A stretch of 64,000 bases of DNA. Origin: Euleptes europaea. Taxonomy: Eukaryota; Chordata; Lepidosauria; Squamata; Sphaerodactylidae. Where the stretch lies: NCBI RefSeq assembly GCF_029931775.1, contig NC_079320.1:45370021-45434020 (forward strand), written 5' to 3'. Shown in pieces: positions 45,188 through 57,641 of the stretch; the first letter of the stretch is position 1, and the number at the start of each line of letters is the position of its first letter. The notes below the pieces were generated by a model. It did not search any database. It worked only from the letters and a program-made list of their open reading frames with translations, and had not been told where the DNA came from. The translations under genes were made by a program, and so were the position numbers.

Positions 45188-48100
45188 CAAACAGAGTGGG
45201 ATTTTTCTCCCACTCTCTGTCACTGCAGGCCACTGAACACCCTAAAATTCTGTTCCTGTAGCCTCAAGACAGCCTCACAAATAATGTGGGGATGAAATGG
45301 AGTTCTGCAATTGGAGGGGGCAATTGGCAAAAAAATGGCGCTCTCCTCCAGCAAAAAAAGTGCCATTCCTTTGTAGTTAGGGTCATTACACCTTTGGATC
45401 TAGCCCAAGGCTTGCTTTTGTCAGCTAATGATTTTGGGGTATGACTACTGGGTCCCTGTATAAATTCCATGGGAAGATGCAAGGGGATATCGTGAAGGCA
45501 TATAGGGAAAAGGAGGGAAGCTCTTTCCTCACTCCCTCTGCTTAACCTCTTATACACACAATGAATTATGAAGCTACCTTTTGTTTCTGCCTTATCTCCA
45601 AATCAGTGGTATGTTGAGTCCCATCTATTGGAACTCATGCAGTGTTTGAAAGTCCATAGTTTATGGATCTGCAGAGGGGTGAAAGTCCAAAATGGTTACT
45701 CATGTATTTTTATCACAGTTCCCTGTTCCATCAGTTGAGTTTTCACTTTGTGTGGAATCCATGGCCATAACCACAAGACAGAATGGGGTGGGGTGGGTCA
45801 GGAGAAATTCCCCTCAGATTAAGGTGAGGAGTTTTAATTTTGGGGTTTTTCTCTGATACAAGAAGTCTTCTAACTTCATGAAAATTCCCCCCTTCAGTTC
45901 TTTTACAAAAACTGTGATAGTCATTTGAGGGTTTGTGTTGCTACAGTTGCTTTCCCTTGAATACTGTTACTATTACCTCATTCCCTGTAGATGCCCTGAG
46001 GGGAAGGTGGTTTGGCAGCTTCAGATGTTAAGATAAATTATTTGAGATCTGTCTTTCTGTCTTCACAATGAGTAAAAGGTGTACTGATTGTGCACTAATA
46101 GTCTGCAAAATGTCAAGAATCCTTGACAGTTGGTAGCACTGCCTGTTACACCAGCCCAGTCTGTGTTTGCACAGATGGTGCTCCATGAAATTCAACCAGT
46201 CAGATCCACATTATTGCAGATGGCTACATATTTTAAGTGGCAACTATGAGAGATTGGAATTTTCTGAAATAACATATCTCTACATTTGGAGTAAATATAC
46301 AACTCTTCAATAAATCGTAGGTGACATGAAATCCTTAAAATTTATGCAGCATGAGAAACTAAACAGTATGGACAGTAGACTTCTAACTGACCTCATGTCA
46401 AATATGAGTGCTGTGAAATATTAGTTATTAATGGGAATGCCACCCAAGCTGAAATTCAGACCAGATCTTCAAGTTTTACCCCTAGTGGGTTTTCAGCAGG
46501 GGCTTGGTATAATCTGTGACGGGCCTGAAAGGTCTTCTACCTTACTAAGTACTCCTAGACTTGGAGAAAGATTTTGAAGCGCCTGTGAATGCTGGTTATG
46601 TTGTTAGCATAGTGTTGCCTTTAAGCATCTATCCAGCCCCACAAAGCATCCAAGGATTTGAAGAGAATAACTCGTTCTCATAAGCTCCCTTTGGTTTTGA
46701 GGCACATCATGATGGAAATCCAGAAACTCTGCATTCAGATGTGTGGATTTCTCAGTTAAACGTTACAGATTTTGTTTCTCTGTAATCTTGGGAGTTGCTT
46801 TCAACTTTTTTCTCCCAGCCTGGTTGACTTACCATGTCAGGGCCTACCCAGCAGAACTATTTTTCAGGTAGACAAGTTCAATCGGGTAAGCTGTGGGGTG
46901 ACTTTCTAATGTACCCTAGTTTCTTTACAAACACCCCTCCCTTTTGCATGTGAACAGCCGGACTCGGGTGTACCAGGTCCTTCCTTGGCTGTAAAGTATA
47001 GAGTGCTAAAAGAATATAGCATCCTAAATCTGTGGATCCCTGTTGCTTAGAGATGATCTAATCTTTTGACATCACTAATTCCTCTTACATTTCCTGTGTT
47101 TATATGTTCATTATTATCATGAGGCGGGAGGAGCCTTTGCCCTAATCTCCATTTGAAACATGTAAGATATATACAAATGGGCCTTATTGAGACCATATCT
47201 TAATATTTACAATTTGAAAATTACTGCAGATGAGCTTGAACAGCAGAAAGATAGGAAGTGATGATCTCAATGTGTAGATGGCTGAGACAAATTGTGTTCA
47301 TTCCCAAGCAGCCTCTCACTGGAGCCACTTTGCATATTGGGGTTTCTATTCATAGGTGTGTTCTGAACAAGTCACTCAGATGGAATTCAGTCATGGGAAT
47401 GCAATGCAGCTAACAAATTATAATATGGGATGTAGTCCCAACTAAGGTTCTTGTGCCAGCATGTATGCTACTTGGCTATTCAAAATATGCTGATGGATCC
47501 TCTATATGTGTCAGTAGCAAAAAGCAGAAGGGGGGAAAGGAAAGCTATTGGTTTCCTGTTTAGTATGGAATTGTGGCCCTCAGTATGGGATTATGGCTTA
47601 CTTCCTAGTTCGTAGGGAAGGACAGCTTTCCCGAACATGGAAGAGTGTTTGATGCTTTATTGTACACTGATTGGCCCAACAAAATTCTCTCAGTGTACAA
47701 GGAAGGTTGTTGACAGCCTTAGGAAGGTGGGTGACAGTACTTTGCGTCCTGCGCTGTTGAGTATAAACTGTCAACTTCATTTGAGGTGCTGATGACAGTA
47801 GGGTATGGAAAGTCCACGGTTGTAAAAGGTTCTTTCTCTAGTGCAAAGAAACTAGGCTCATGGCGTGCAGAATGGGTACTAACAGGCAGAGACACTGATA
47901 CTTTATGCTTGTAGGTTGGGTGGAGATCATGATTGCTTCTTTCTATGTATGTGTATAAAATTTCCTGTCCTCAAAAGCCAGGTGTTGTAAAAAAAAAGTC
48001 AAGCCTAGCCTTCCCTGACATGTTCATTTTCTGTGTGTAGAAGGATTGTTTAATGTGCCAGATATTTGTCACATGAGCCTCACTTACAGGGCATAATCCA

Positions 48101-49640
48101 ACCATAGCACTGGACTACTATTTTGAAAGCTAGGTGTCCCAGAAGTCAGAAGAAAATTGAAGAAGCAATGACTGAGCCCTTAGATTCTTGATATTGAATG
48201 ACACAGAAGTAATAAAAATGGTGGGCTGTTTAAAAATAACTTTGCTCTCCTCCAATTTGAAAAAAAAAAGCTTTTCTAAGTGGTTCTCTTTCTGATACTG
48301 CAAGGGAGTCCACTTACAGTGCAATCCTATGCAGTATTACTCAAGTCTCATTCCACTGAAATCAGTGTGCTTATACTGGAGTACGTCTGCATAAGATTGC
48401 ACTGTTAGTCTTTGAAATGACGTCAGGGAAATTGCAGTATTGTGTTTTGAACTGTGTTAATCTTAAAGGGCAGATAGGAGGGAAGGAAGCCTATCGTTAT
48501 TTCCCTAAGTCACTGGTTTCTATACTCTGCACTGCTTTAAAGCAGCTCTCTCTGTCCCTTTCTGGAAGTAGAATTAAATCTTAAGTGAGACTGCTGAAGG
48601 ATTCTTCATCTCAGGAAAGTTTATAGTATGTCATGTTCCTTTGTAGCATGACACAATTCTTTTCTGGGTTGCAGAACAACAATCAGTATCCATTTCAGTA
48701 GCTTCATGGTCTTTCTATACTGACTGTAAACAATGAGCTGCACTTCTCTAAGAATTCATGCATGATGATGTATTTTAGAAATCTCTGTTCCATACATTAT
48801 GAACTTTTATACCGGATAGTTTGTAGATATGCTGTTTTTAAGTGGTGATGCTTTCTACAAGCATTCCTTGCTGCTACTACAGATGCCACTTCTCCTAACC
48901 CAATTTTGAAGATACAGTGGGGGCCCTGTACCTCCGCATTGCATCCCATGTGCAGAATGAGTTTCTTATGCTGAAATTATGGCCTCGTTTAGAGTACAAG
49001 GTTTTCTTCCAGTTTTCATGCAAGGTAGAAATGTCGAGACCTTTTTTGTAAATATGTATGTCTTAATTTCAGGCCACCAAGAAAGCAAACTGCCCTTAGC
49101 CATTTTGAGGTACATTTTGAGGTTTACACTTTGAGAGAGGTGTCCAGTTTTTTGTAATAATTAAATGATTTGAGGCTACCTGTGTAAGAGATTTCAAGAC
49201 CATCAATAATCTTAAATTTAAATAAGCAAAATTGTTGGTAAGTTGCACCTTAAAGATGTGTGCCTTAAAATACAACTGTTCAGACCTAAAGAAAGTTAAT
49301 GTTCACAAAAAAAGAGGCATCTGCACTGAAGTATCCCACCTGTGTGTCATGGAAATACCCAATTCTGTCTTTTCTGGGCTTGCAAATGATTACAGTGCTT
49401 AACAAGCTGCTCACTGCCTCACAGTCACAAGGCCTTGCCAGTATTGTGGTTTGGAATGCCCATTATAAGCTTCAGCATGCCATTTCCTGTGCCTTGTTTG
49501 TTTCCAGAAATGCTTTTTGAATGACTCCTTTAACTGAGAAAAATGCCAGAGTAAGTGTTGATCAGTGGCAAGAACAGAGCTAGCTCCCTGAAAACTCTCC
49601 ACATATGTAACAGACCATTTTACAATCTTTTTGGCATTCC
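45188..49640. other. ARFIP1 large intron, anonymous
   Basis: A 4.4-kb stretch in which I recognise no gene, RNA or repeat family. Small frames are chance. Confidence 0.35.
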
Positions 49641-49649
49641 GTAGAGCCA

Positions 49650-50150
49650 TGGAAAATGGTGAAGAACAAAGTAGTATCATAGAAAGGTATTTCCAGGACC
49701 GTCATCTGTCCCAGCAGAACATTGTCAAATGTCTGCTAGCAAATGCAGTATGGAGGGCTTTAATGGTGAGCCCCAACAACTTGAATTGGACCCAGAAACC
49801 AAGTGAGAGCCTTTGAAGGGACCTCAGAATAGGAGTGACACGGTCCCTCCAGCTAGCCCCAGATAACAACCAGGCTGCCATATTTTGTACCTGCTGCAGT
49901 TTCCAAATTGTCTTCAAGGGCACCCCCATACAGATTGTGTTACAGTAATCTGGCCTGAAGGTTACTGAAGCTTGGGTCAGAATGGCCAAATCAGGAGCCA
50001 GCTTCCTAGCTAGATGTAGCTGGAAGCAATTTTCATTGTCGTGTACCTGTTTTCTGACAAGTAAACAGGATCCAGCAAGACTCCCAAGCTCTTAACATGG
50101 TTTTTCAATTAAAGCCACACACCATTGATGGTAGGCAGACCAATCCTATT
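49650..50150 (-). mobile_element. L2-type LINE fragment (ORF2 C-terminus)
   Basis: The minus-strand frame 49702-49989 reads FRPDYCNTICMGVPLKTIWK, LQQVQNMAAWLLSG and ITPxLRSLxxL-type blocks, the conserved L2 C-terminal region (DYCNALY.GLP...LQ.VQNAAARLL). It matches 14700-15100 of the longer L2 copy. No 3' UTR is visible. Confidence 0.75.
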
Positions 50151-50391
50151 TAAAGCAATAGTCCATTTAGGCCAATACTTAAAGAAGTAGCAGAAGTTTT
50201 GGTGCAAATTGAATGTGTGTAATTTGGGGTACAGTATATCACTAACATGTCTTTCATTTCATTTCCTATTCCTGTTTGCCTAGGTTTCTAATAGCGCCTT
50301 TACTCTTTTTCCACCACCCAGTCAATATTATGGAGATACCAATTCTGGCTGTCTAAATGAAACTTCATCAAGCCCTTTTTAGTTTTATATA

Positions 50392-50724
50392 CTGGCATAC
50401 CTTGTTTTATTGAACTTTGCTTTATTGCGCTTCGCAGATATTGCGTTTTTGAGCAAGTCTATCTGCACCATTTTTCCAACAGCATGTGCTCCATATCTCT
50501 GTGTCACATTTTGGTAGTTCTCCCAATATTTCCTACTTTTCCATTATTATTACAATTTTTTTTTTAGAAATAATGCTATTGGACACTTCATAGTCTACAG
50601 TATAGTGTAAACATAGCTTTTATATGCACTGGGAAACAAAACTTTGAGTGACTTGCTGTATTGCGGTTTCCTCTTTACTGCAGTGGTCTGGAACCGAATC
50701 TGCAATATCTCCGAGGTATACTTG
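50392..50724. mobile_element. Tigger/pogo-like non-autonomous DNA transposon
   Basis: Terminal inverted repeats CTGGCATACCTTGTTTTATT at the left and ...CTCCGAGGTATACTTG at the right (reverse complement CAAGTATACCTCGG). Internal words GCTTCGCAGATATTGCG, GAGCAAGTCTATCTGCACCA and TTTTTCCAACAGCATGTGCT resemble a Tigger1-like repeat I remember from mammalian genomes. A TA precedes the left end. The total is 333 bp without a transposase. The family name is from memory. Confidence 0.65.
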
Positions 50725-51221
50725 ACAAGTTTTTTGTTTTTAATTTTCAGGTGTTGCTCTATTATGGACTGTCTGAATAAATCTGTAGTACACTACAAGT
50801 AAATATATACGTCTGAATCGACAATTTAAAGTCAGTAAAACATAATGACATTGCCTAGGTGTGCTATCTGCGTATTAGAATCATTTGTTCATATTATTTG
50901 AACACTGCATTCATCCCACCTAGTTCACTTACAGGTATACTTCCCAGCCTTTAGTTACAAATGCCCAGAGGACTGGAAATAGATAAGGTAATGGAAGAGG
51001 CGGTAGTAAACAATGACAAATTGCAGCCGCAACACTGCTTTTTTTTCACATATTTTATTTAAATGTGTGTTGCATGACTGCCAGAGTACATATTGGCTTA
51101 TAGAAGAAAAGAAATATTATCTAAAGTCATGTTTATTTAATGTGTAATCCAACCAACTGTAAAAGTTCAGGTAGCTATCAGTGTTGCATGAACTTGAAAT
51201 AGCAACACCTAACATAGTTCA

Positions 51222-51488
51222 TGACTGTGAACTATGTTAGGTGTTGCTATTTCAAGTTCATACAACACTGATAGCTCCCTGAACTTTTACAGTCATGATA
51301 GGAAAAGTTGAGGGCAGCAGGAAAAGAGGAAGACCCAACAAGAGATGGATTGACTCAATAAAGGAAGCCACAGCCTTCAGTTTGCAAGATCTGAGCAAGG
51401 CTGTCAAAGATAGGACATTTTGGAGGACTTTCATTCATAGGGTCGCCATGAGTCGGAAGCGACTTGACGGCACTTAACACACACACAC
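51222..51488 (+). mobile_element. BovB/RTE LINE tail with inverted flank
   Basis: 51294-51478 encodes the BovB ORF2 C-terminus: VEGSRKRGRPNKRWIDSIKE, ATAFSLQDLSKAVKDRTFWR, HRVAMSRKRLDGT then stop, followed by (AC)n. It is flanked by AACATAGTTCA (51211-51221 and 51489-51499). The first 66 bp of the insertion (about 51228-51293) are the reverse complement of the host flank 51156-51221. Confidence 0.9.
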
Positions 51489-52044
51489 AACATAGTTCAA
51501 GCAACTCAGTTGCTTTTATCTAACCACAAGAAAGGGGGCGTCAAGATTTCTTAAGAGGGGGCTGCAGTCCACCAGATTGTCCCCTACCACAGTTTGTTCC
51601 GGGGGGTCAGTGGGCCCTTAGGAACAGCAGTAGAAGTCTATTGTGGGAGCGGGAACTGGGTGGAGATTGCTGCCTCCTCTTAAGAAAACGTCAGTCTTCA
51701 GAATGTGGTTATATACAGTAGACCATTGTTCTTCAATATAAATTGAAGATATTGTATCTCCGTACTTACTTTAAACACTTACATGGGAGAGAAGGCCAGA
51801 AAATGGAAGGAGGCATGGCTTTAGTGTTGTTAGTGCAGTTGCATGTTCAGCAGACAATGCCTCTCTTCACAATCATATTTTAGTTTACACCAGTTCAATT
51901 TTTGCTACTTTTTGGCTGCTTCCCTGCGTATTTAGGTTAAGCAAAAGAAGGTTAGAAAATATATTGTCAAAGGCTTTCACGGTCAGAGTTCATTTGTTCT
52001 TGTAGGTTATCCGGGCTGTGTGACCGGGGTCTTGGTATTTTCTT

Positions 52045-52087
52045 TCCTGACGTTTCGCCAGCAGCTGTGGCAGGCATCTTCAGAGGA
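52045..52087 (-). ncRNA. Hammerhead motif, left arm
   Basis: On the minus strand: TCCT, CTGAAGA, TGCC ... GGCG, GAAA, CGTC, AGGA, with helix I TCCT/AGGA and a two-pair helix III. Full core retained. Confidence 0.65.
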
Positions 52088-52116
52088 GTAACACTGAAGG
52101 ACACCTTCAGTGTTAC

Positions 52117-52159
52117 TCCTCTGAAGATGACTGCCACAGCTGCTGGTGAAACGTCAGGA
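52117..52159 (+). ncRNA. Hammerhead motif, right arm
   Basis: On the plus strand: TCCT, CTGAAGA, a helix II region, GAAA, CGTC, AGGA. The core boxes and helix I are retained; helix II is weaker than in the left arm. Confidence 0.6.
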
Positions 52160-52721
52160 AAGAAAATACCAAGACCACGGTCACACAGCCCGGATAACCT
52201 ACAAGAAGTTAGGAAATATGTTGGAATCAGCCCACTGTTTTTCTATGCAGCTATTTGTTCATGGTCACTTATTTCCCAAGTTATCCAGGATCCTTAGGTG
52301 GCTTACTTGTTACCTGTATTGTGAGTTATATCAACAACGTTGTCTTGAGCACTTTTAGAGTAGTTCCGTCTGTAATCAGGAAGATGCCTGTATGGTAGAC
52401 ATATGTCAGTGTGAATAAGGACCACTTTCTAATTTGGCCAAAGCCACATTAAAAGTAGCCTGAGCAGTAGGAAGAAACTTTCCTTCTGCTGCTTTGCTAA
52501 AGGAGCTGTTGGTTTAGGCCAAAGGAGCTTCCTCAGGTTGGGCATCGACAAAGCGGTGATACTTCCTTGGGAGGATTACCGGTAGTCAAGATAGAGTTAA
52601 TTGAGGGGACTAGCACAAGCAGTTGATCTAGACTCATTAGCAAACTCAAGCAATCACAATAATATCAAGTATACAGCACTAATACCTGTCACTAGAATGT
52701 GTACACATAAACATACAAGAG

Positions 52722-53023
52722 AGAGAGCCAGCGTGGTGTAGTGGTTAAGAGCAGTGGACTCTAATCTGGAGACCCGGGTTTGATTCCCCACTCCTCCACA
52801 TGAGCGGCGGAGGCTAATTGGTGAGCCGGGTTGGTTTCCCTACTCCTACACATGAAGCCTGCTGGGTGACCTTGGGCTAGTCACAGCTCTGTTAGAGCTC
52901 TCTCAGCATCACCTACCTCACAGGGTTTCTGTTGTGGGGAGAGGAAAGGAAGGTGATTGTAAGTCGGTTTGAGATTCCTTAAAGGTGGAGAAAATCGGCA
53001 TATAAAAACCAACTCTTCTTCTT
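52722..53023 (+). repeat. tRNA-headed SINE with MIR-like body, near complete
   Basis: GAGCCAGCGTGGTGTAGTGG, TCCTCCACATGAGCGGCGGA, CACATGAAGCCTGCTGGGTG, GACCTTGGGCTAGTCACAGC, GGCATATAAAAACCAACTCT and CTTCTTC: the best copy of the family. Confidence 0.9.
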
Positions 53024-55189
53024 CTACCAATCCATGTCATTCAAGCAAAGGTCAGATTCTCAAGGCAGGAGTCTGAGGCTGCTTTTGCACATAGGTGGGG
53101 GCAGCAGCTGAGTGGGATGGAGGTGGACAGGGGCAGCATCTGCATGCCTCTTCATTATGTCAGCAGTGCTAATATTGTTCCTGCAGCCTAGCAACCTCCC
53201 CTTCCCCCCACAGTTAAAGGGGCACAATGGCTTCAATGTGAACTGGGAGGGGAAAGCCATAGGACTAAGTGGGGGATGTAGAGTTCGGCTCTGCCCCGCT
53301 TTCTGTATTGGCTGTGGGTGAAGAGTCCACAACCGATACTACAGTTAAACCTCACTTCTTACTTTGAGCTGGTTCAAAGGAGAAAGTCCCAGGACCACTC
53401 CAAGTCATTCTCAGAGTGTCACTTCATGTGGAAGTGTCCCAAAATGGCGGGGCATCCAGCACAGGGAAATACTCCTGTATGGAAGCAGTTTGAGCATTCA
53501 GCAGTAAATAATGCAAAGGGAAAAGAAATGGCTCTAGAACTAATGCCTCACAGCTACACAAACATGGATGGTTAATTGTCAGCCGAAGTGTACTTGGGGA
53601 CAGATCCTGGCCCTAATTATAGGGCCAAAGGTTTGATCCTTTTCTCTCTAGGCTTGGAAAGATAGAGGCAGTCGCGGTGAGCACACAGGTAGGCTACCTT
53701 GGCTGAAGGATAAAAGAAGGGTGGTTGAAGATAAAAGAAGTCCCAGGGTCCTGGGAAGAGGATGGACGTACATGTAAGGGGAGAGGAGCTGTGTTTGGAG
53801 GCAGTCCTGATTACCTCACAGAGCTGGGCTTTAGGCAGAAAATGGAAACTGTTCCAATTTAAATCGGTCTGAATGGAGAATCTGTAATGGAGAAATGTTA
53901 ATGTGGACACAGTTATTTCTTTTGAAAAGGTGGTAACGGCAGAATTCTTTTTCAGCTTAATGCCCTGATTAATTGCTAAGAGGCCTTGAACAAGCTGATG
54001 GCTCTCTGGAGTTGCTGTGTATCCTCAGTGTGTGTGATGAGATTAGGTGCAGTCCTTACCCTCCTTATTTTCAGTCAACTGAGGTATTAATGGCCAGACA
54101 TTCTCTTTTTTTTTTTTTCTTGACCTCATGTAACTAGCAGGCAGAAGCTGGTCCCATGTTGAAATGGAGAGTGGAACAAAGATGAAAAATATCAGTATTA
54201 TTTTGCATGCACACTGCCTGTTATCTGAGTTACGCATGAAGACATGGGTTGATGATAATATAGAGGAGGATAGTGATGGCTTCTTGGCCACCTCCAATGA
54301 AATTGTGTCTCTTTTCCACCTTCTCCACTGCTCTGGGGGACCCCGGAAGAATAAAGCTTCAAGGGAAGAGAAATTCAAGCTTGGGTATAAAAACCACTAG
54401 TACTAATTGTGAGGTAAACTGACAAGATTATTCTGGTTCAGTTTTTTAAAAGAATACAAGTTTTGTTTCAAATATCACAAACTGAAATAAATATAAACAG
54501 TGAGCATAGAGAAGTAGGATGGCAGGTTTTAAATAGTACCAGGGAGTGTTTTTCAGGCAAGTTGTTCACTATGTATGCTCCTGTTAAAATGTTACACTTA
54601 ATCCATAGCGCCGTGCTATAAATCAGTAATTTTCAGTTCAAGGATTCTGGCTTGGATGTACTGGAAGGTTTTCACAGGTGGAAGGGATTTCCATGAATGA
54701 AGCATGACTTCCCTGCCTCCTCTCTCCTGCAGTCCAAAATGCCCTGTGAAATGCTGCTCATGCAGGATCTCTGGTGGATCCAACCCTCTATCCTTAGCCT
54801 GCTCTCCCGTTAACTGACCCTTTCGCCAGATTCTTCCGTCAGTATCGCCCTGCTTTCTCTGACTCCTCTGTTGCTGGGTGTTTTTTTGTTCTCCCTCTGG
54901 CACAAGGCCATTTTGAAAGTCACACTTGGGGAAGGGCTTCTTGTCTATAAAAATGCAACTACCAGTGATACCTTAAGAAACTGGAGATAGCAACATTTAC
55001 CATTCAAATGAAAATACTTGTTAGTGCTGAGAGGTGTAGAAGGAACAGGAGGTGAGCCCGAAAAAAACCAGCTTTCTTCAAGGGAGGGGGAAAGAACCTG
55101 GGCACAACTGTGCACGTTTCAGATTTCTGGTTGGTTCTGAATTTCTACAGTCGTAATCCTACTGCACTGATTATTGGATGTCCCATCCT
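53024..55189. other. ARFIP1 large intron, anonymous
   Basis: Includes a poly-T run (about 54107-54118). No gene or repeat family recognised. Confidence 0.35.
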
Positions 55190-55265
55190 GTTAATTTTAT
55201 TGATGTGCTGTGTGCAATCCGACATTGAGTCCCAGTGAGAAAGGCGGAATATAAATAACGTAAAT
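55190..55265 (+). repeat. L2-type LINE 3' end
   Basis: GACATTGAGTCCCAGTGAGA, AAGGCGGAATATAAATAACG, TAAATAAATA: the 3' terminus with its short-repeat tail. Confidence 0.7.
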
Positions 55266-55544
55266 AAATATGCAATTGAGCCTATGCCTCTCTGCCTTGC
55301 CCTGCCTGTTGAAGTTCTGAAGATGTGAATGGTAGCTACATTCTGTGAGATTTCTTTATAACAAATTATATGACTCAAGTGGGAACCCACAAGGACCTGT
55401 GATGTGGCACCCCTACCCACACCACCTCCTCTTTCCCTCCTCCAGGCAGCCCCCGTATCCTCTCCCTTTCCCTGCCTTATTCTCTCTTCACCCATTCACC
55501 AACCTACCCTACATCTGCCTCCCATCTTCAGCTAGGTTTATTGT

Positions 55545-55740
55545 GTATTTACTTCATTTATACACCACCTTACATTATTCTTCTCTCCTTTTTACCTGCG
55601 CAACAGCCCTGTGAGGTAGGTTAGGCTCAAAGTATGTGACTAGTCCAAAATCACCCAGTGAGCTTCCACAGTAAGATAGGGATTCAAACCTGGGTCTCCC
55701 AGACCCTTCTCTGAAACTAACTGCTACATCACAGTACCTT
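55545..55740 (+). repeat. MIR-like SINE
   Basis: CAGCCCTGTGAGGTAGGTTA, GGCTCAAAGTATGTGACTAG, ATCACCCAGTGAGCTTCC and CAAACCTGGGTCTCCCAGAC follow the MIR-type core. Confidence 0.7.
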
Positions 55741-55835
55741 TCATAGGGTGGCTGCTGTTGAACAGTAACAAGCAGCCCAGCCCAGTTGAGCCATGCAAGC
55801 TGGGTGGTATCAAGTCACTCAGAGGCTGCTGCTAG

Positions 55836-56038
55836 GACCTGGAGATCTCCCAGAATTACAACTGAACTCCAGATGACAGAGATCTGCCCCCTTGGACAAA
55901 ATGATTCCTTTGGAGGTTAGACTTAATGGCATTATATTTGGCTGTGGCCTCTCCCCAACCCAAATCCTGCCCTCCTCAGACTCCACCACAAAATCTCCAG
56001 GAATATCCCAACCTGGAGCTGGCAACCCTGGTCAGGCC
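55836..56038 (+). repeat. Second copy of the 5120-6160 interspersed repeat
   Basis: CCTGGAGATCTCCCAGAATT, ACTCCAGATGACAGAGATCT and TGGAGCTGGCAACCCTGG align with 5975-6160. Confidence 0.65.
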
Positions 56039-56065
56039 TGGCCCCAATGAGTCATTGTGGGATCC

Positions 56066-56172
56066 TGTATGGCGGGGGGAGGATTGGGGTCACTGGGGAT
56101 GTGGGGGGAGGCATTCTGCAGGGGGTTGGACTAGATGACCCTGGTAGTCCCTTCCAACTCTATGATTCTATG
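56066..56172 (+). repeat. CR1 LINE 3' end
   Basis: GGGTTGGACTAGATGACCCT, GGTAGTCCCTTCCAACTCTA, TGATTCTATGA is the canonical CR1 3' terminus; upstream sequence matches 62880-62950 in antisense. Confidence 0.9.
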
Positions 56173-56751
56173 AGTCCTCCCTCAAAGACCAAGCTAGTCC
56201 TGGAAAGGGCCTTGCCTCCTCCCCCTGTCTTTTACTGACAGAACCAAGCCTGGAATCTGTGGTTGCCTAGCAATGGCTACTGAGGGAATCTGTTGCTTAA
56301 AAGTGCTCCATTTATCATTTTGGGGGGGTTTAAACCCCCCAGTGTATTATTATTTTTTTAGATTTCCCTTTTTTCTGCAAACCTGGGGCCATTTTCATGT
56401 TTGTAGAAAGATCTGTCTTGCATGTTCACAGCAACAGTCACCAGTTAAGTATCATCAAATTTGGCTATTTTCACGATTGTATATAGAAAAGTGGGACCCA
56501 CAAAAGTCATGGGAATCCCATTATCCCCCCCATCGCAGCTGTAGGCTTCTTCGCCTGCCCCACTCTTTTGCTGGCTCACCTGGTGTTGCTCCAGGGTGAG
56601 TGTGGCAAGGCCTCCACCTACCCCCTAGCCCCACTGTCTTGCCTACCGCTGCTCTGAGCTGTTCTTCCTCCCCCCCCAGGCCCCTCTCTCTTGCCAGCTT
56701 GTACGGGGATCCCATCCCCCCCAACCACTTACCTAAAAACCTGAAGTGTCT

Positions 56752-56865
56752 CCAGGTAAAGTGTAGACGACTGGGGAAAGAAATGGCAAGCCTAGTAAAA
56801 GCCGTGATATGACATCACCCCATGGGTCAGTAATGACCTGGTGCTTGCACACCTTTACCTTTATA
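56752..56865 (+). repeat. Second SINE family, partial
   Basis: GTGATATGACATCACCCCAT, GGGTCAGTAATGACCTGGTG, CTTGCACACCTTTACCTTT is the sense version of 22286-22370. Confidence 0.7.
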
Positions 56866-57050
56866 CAATGCTTGCATGTTCTTGGGCTATAGAAGATTTT
56901 TATTCGATTTAACAGACTTGGGCAGACTTCTATTACTATGTAGAGCCTCTCTGCTGAAGAACATTTTGGTCTTCCACACTTGTGGGTTTGAGCAGATGTT
57001 CAGCTATGAATAAGTCCACTCCACTAGATGTAAAGTTGTATTTTTCATTA

Positions 57051-57277
57051 TATGTGTGTGTGTGTGTGTGTAAAGTGCCATCAAGTCGCAGCCGACTTAG
57101 GGCGACCCCTTTTGGGGTTTTCATGGCAAGAGACTAACAGAGGTGGTTTGCCAGTGCCTTCCTCTGCACAGCAACCCTGGTATTCCTTGGTGGTCTCCCA
57201 TCCAAATACTAACCAGGGCCGACCCTGCTTAGCTTCTGAGATCTGACGAGATCAGGCTAGCCATCCAGGTCAGGGCA
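57051..57277 (-). repeat. 5S-rRNA-derived SINE, well preserved
   Basis: Antisense: (GT)n, AAAGTGCCATCAAGTCGCAG, CCGACTTAGGGCGACCCCTT, GGTGGTCTCCCATCCAAATA, CTTCTGAGATCTGACGAGAT, CATCCAGGTCAGGGCA. Confidence 0.9.
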
Positions 57278-57295
57278 ATTCTAGTACATTCTAGC

Positions 57296-57401
57296 TGTAT
57301 CTGAAGAAGTAAGCTGTGGCTCACGAAAGCTCATACCCTGCCAGAAAATATTTTTGTTAGTCTTTAAGGTGCTACTGGACTCTTGCTCTTTTCTACTACT
57401 T
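57296..57401 (+). mobile_element. PLE family B end with hammerhead motif
   Basis: GTAT, CTGAAGA, helix II, GAAA, GCTC, ATACC: helix I GTAT/ATAC (4 bp), then CCAGAAAATATTTTTGTTAG and TCTTTAAGGTGCTACTGGAC. Directly after a 5S SINE, and followed by a tRNA-Ala SINE tail (57400-57438). Confidence 0.7.
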
Positions 57402-57641
57402 TGATGGACCAAGGGTCTGATTCAGTATAAGGCAGCTTCATGTGTTCAACACATTTACCTTCTTGCATGAGACCACTGATTCCTGATATGCTCTGCTGGG
57501 GCTATATTGAATGTGAAGTATGTAGGTTCCATATAAATGGGAAAATAAATATCAGTGGAACATTTGAGAGATATTTTAATACTGTTCTAATACTCAGTGA
57601 CTAATCTCCCATCTTTAACCTTGCCTGTCTTTGTCTAACAG

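Larger units (their letters stand above)
51963..52207. mobile_element. Palindromic PLE family A insertion
   Basis: Two inverted family-A terminal repeats meet head to head near 52096-52104, with no internal protein sequence. An imperfect duplication GTTAGAAAATAT / GTTAGGAAATAT flanks it (51951-51962, 52208-52219). Each arm carries a hammerhead core: 52045-52087 on the minus strand and 52117-52159 on the plus strand. Confidence 0.85.
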
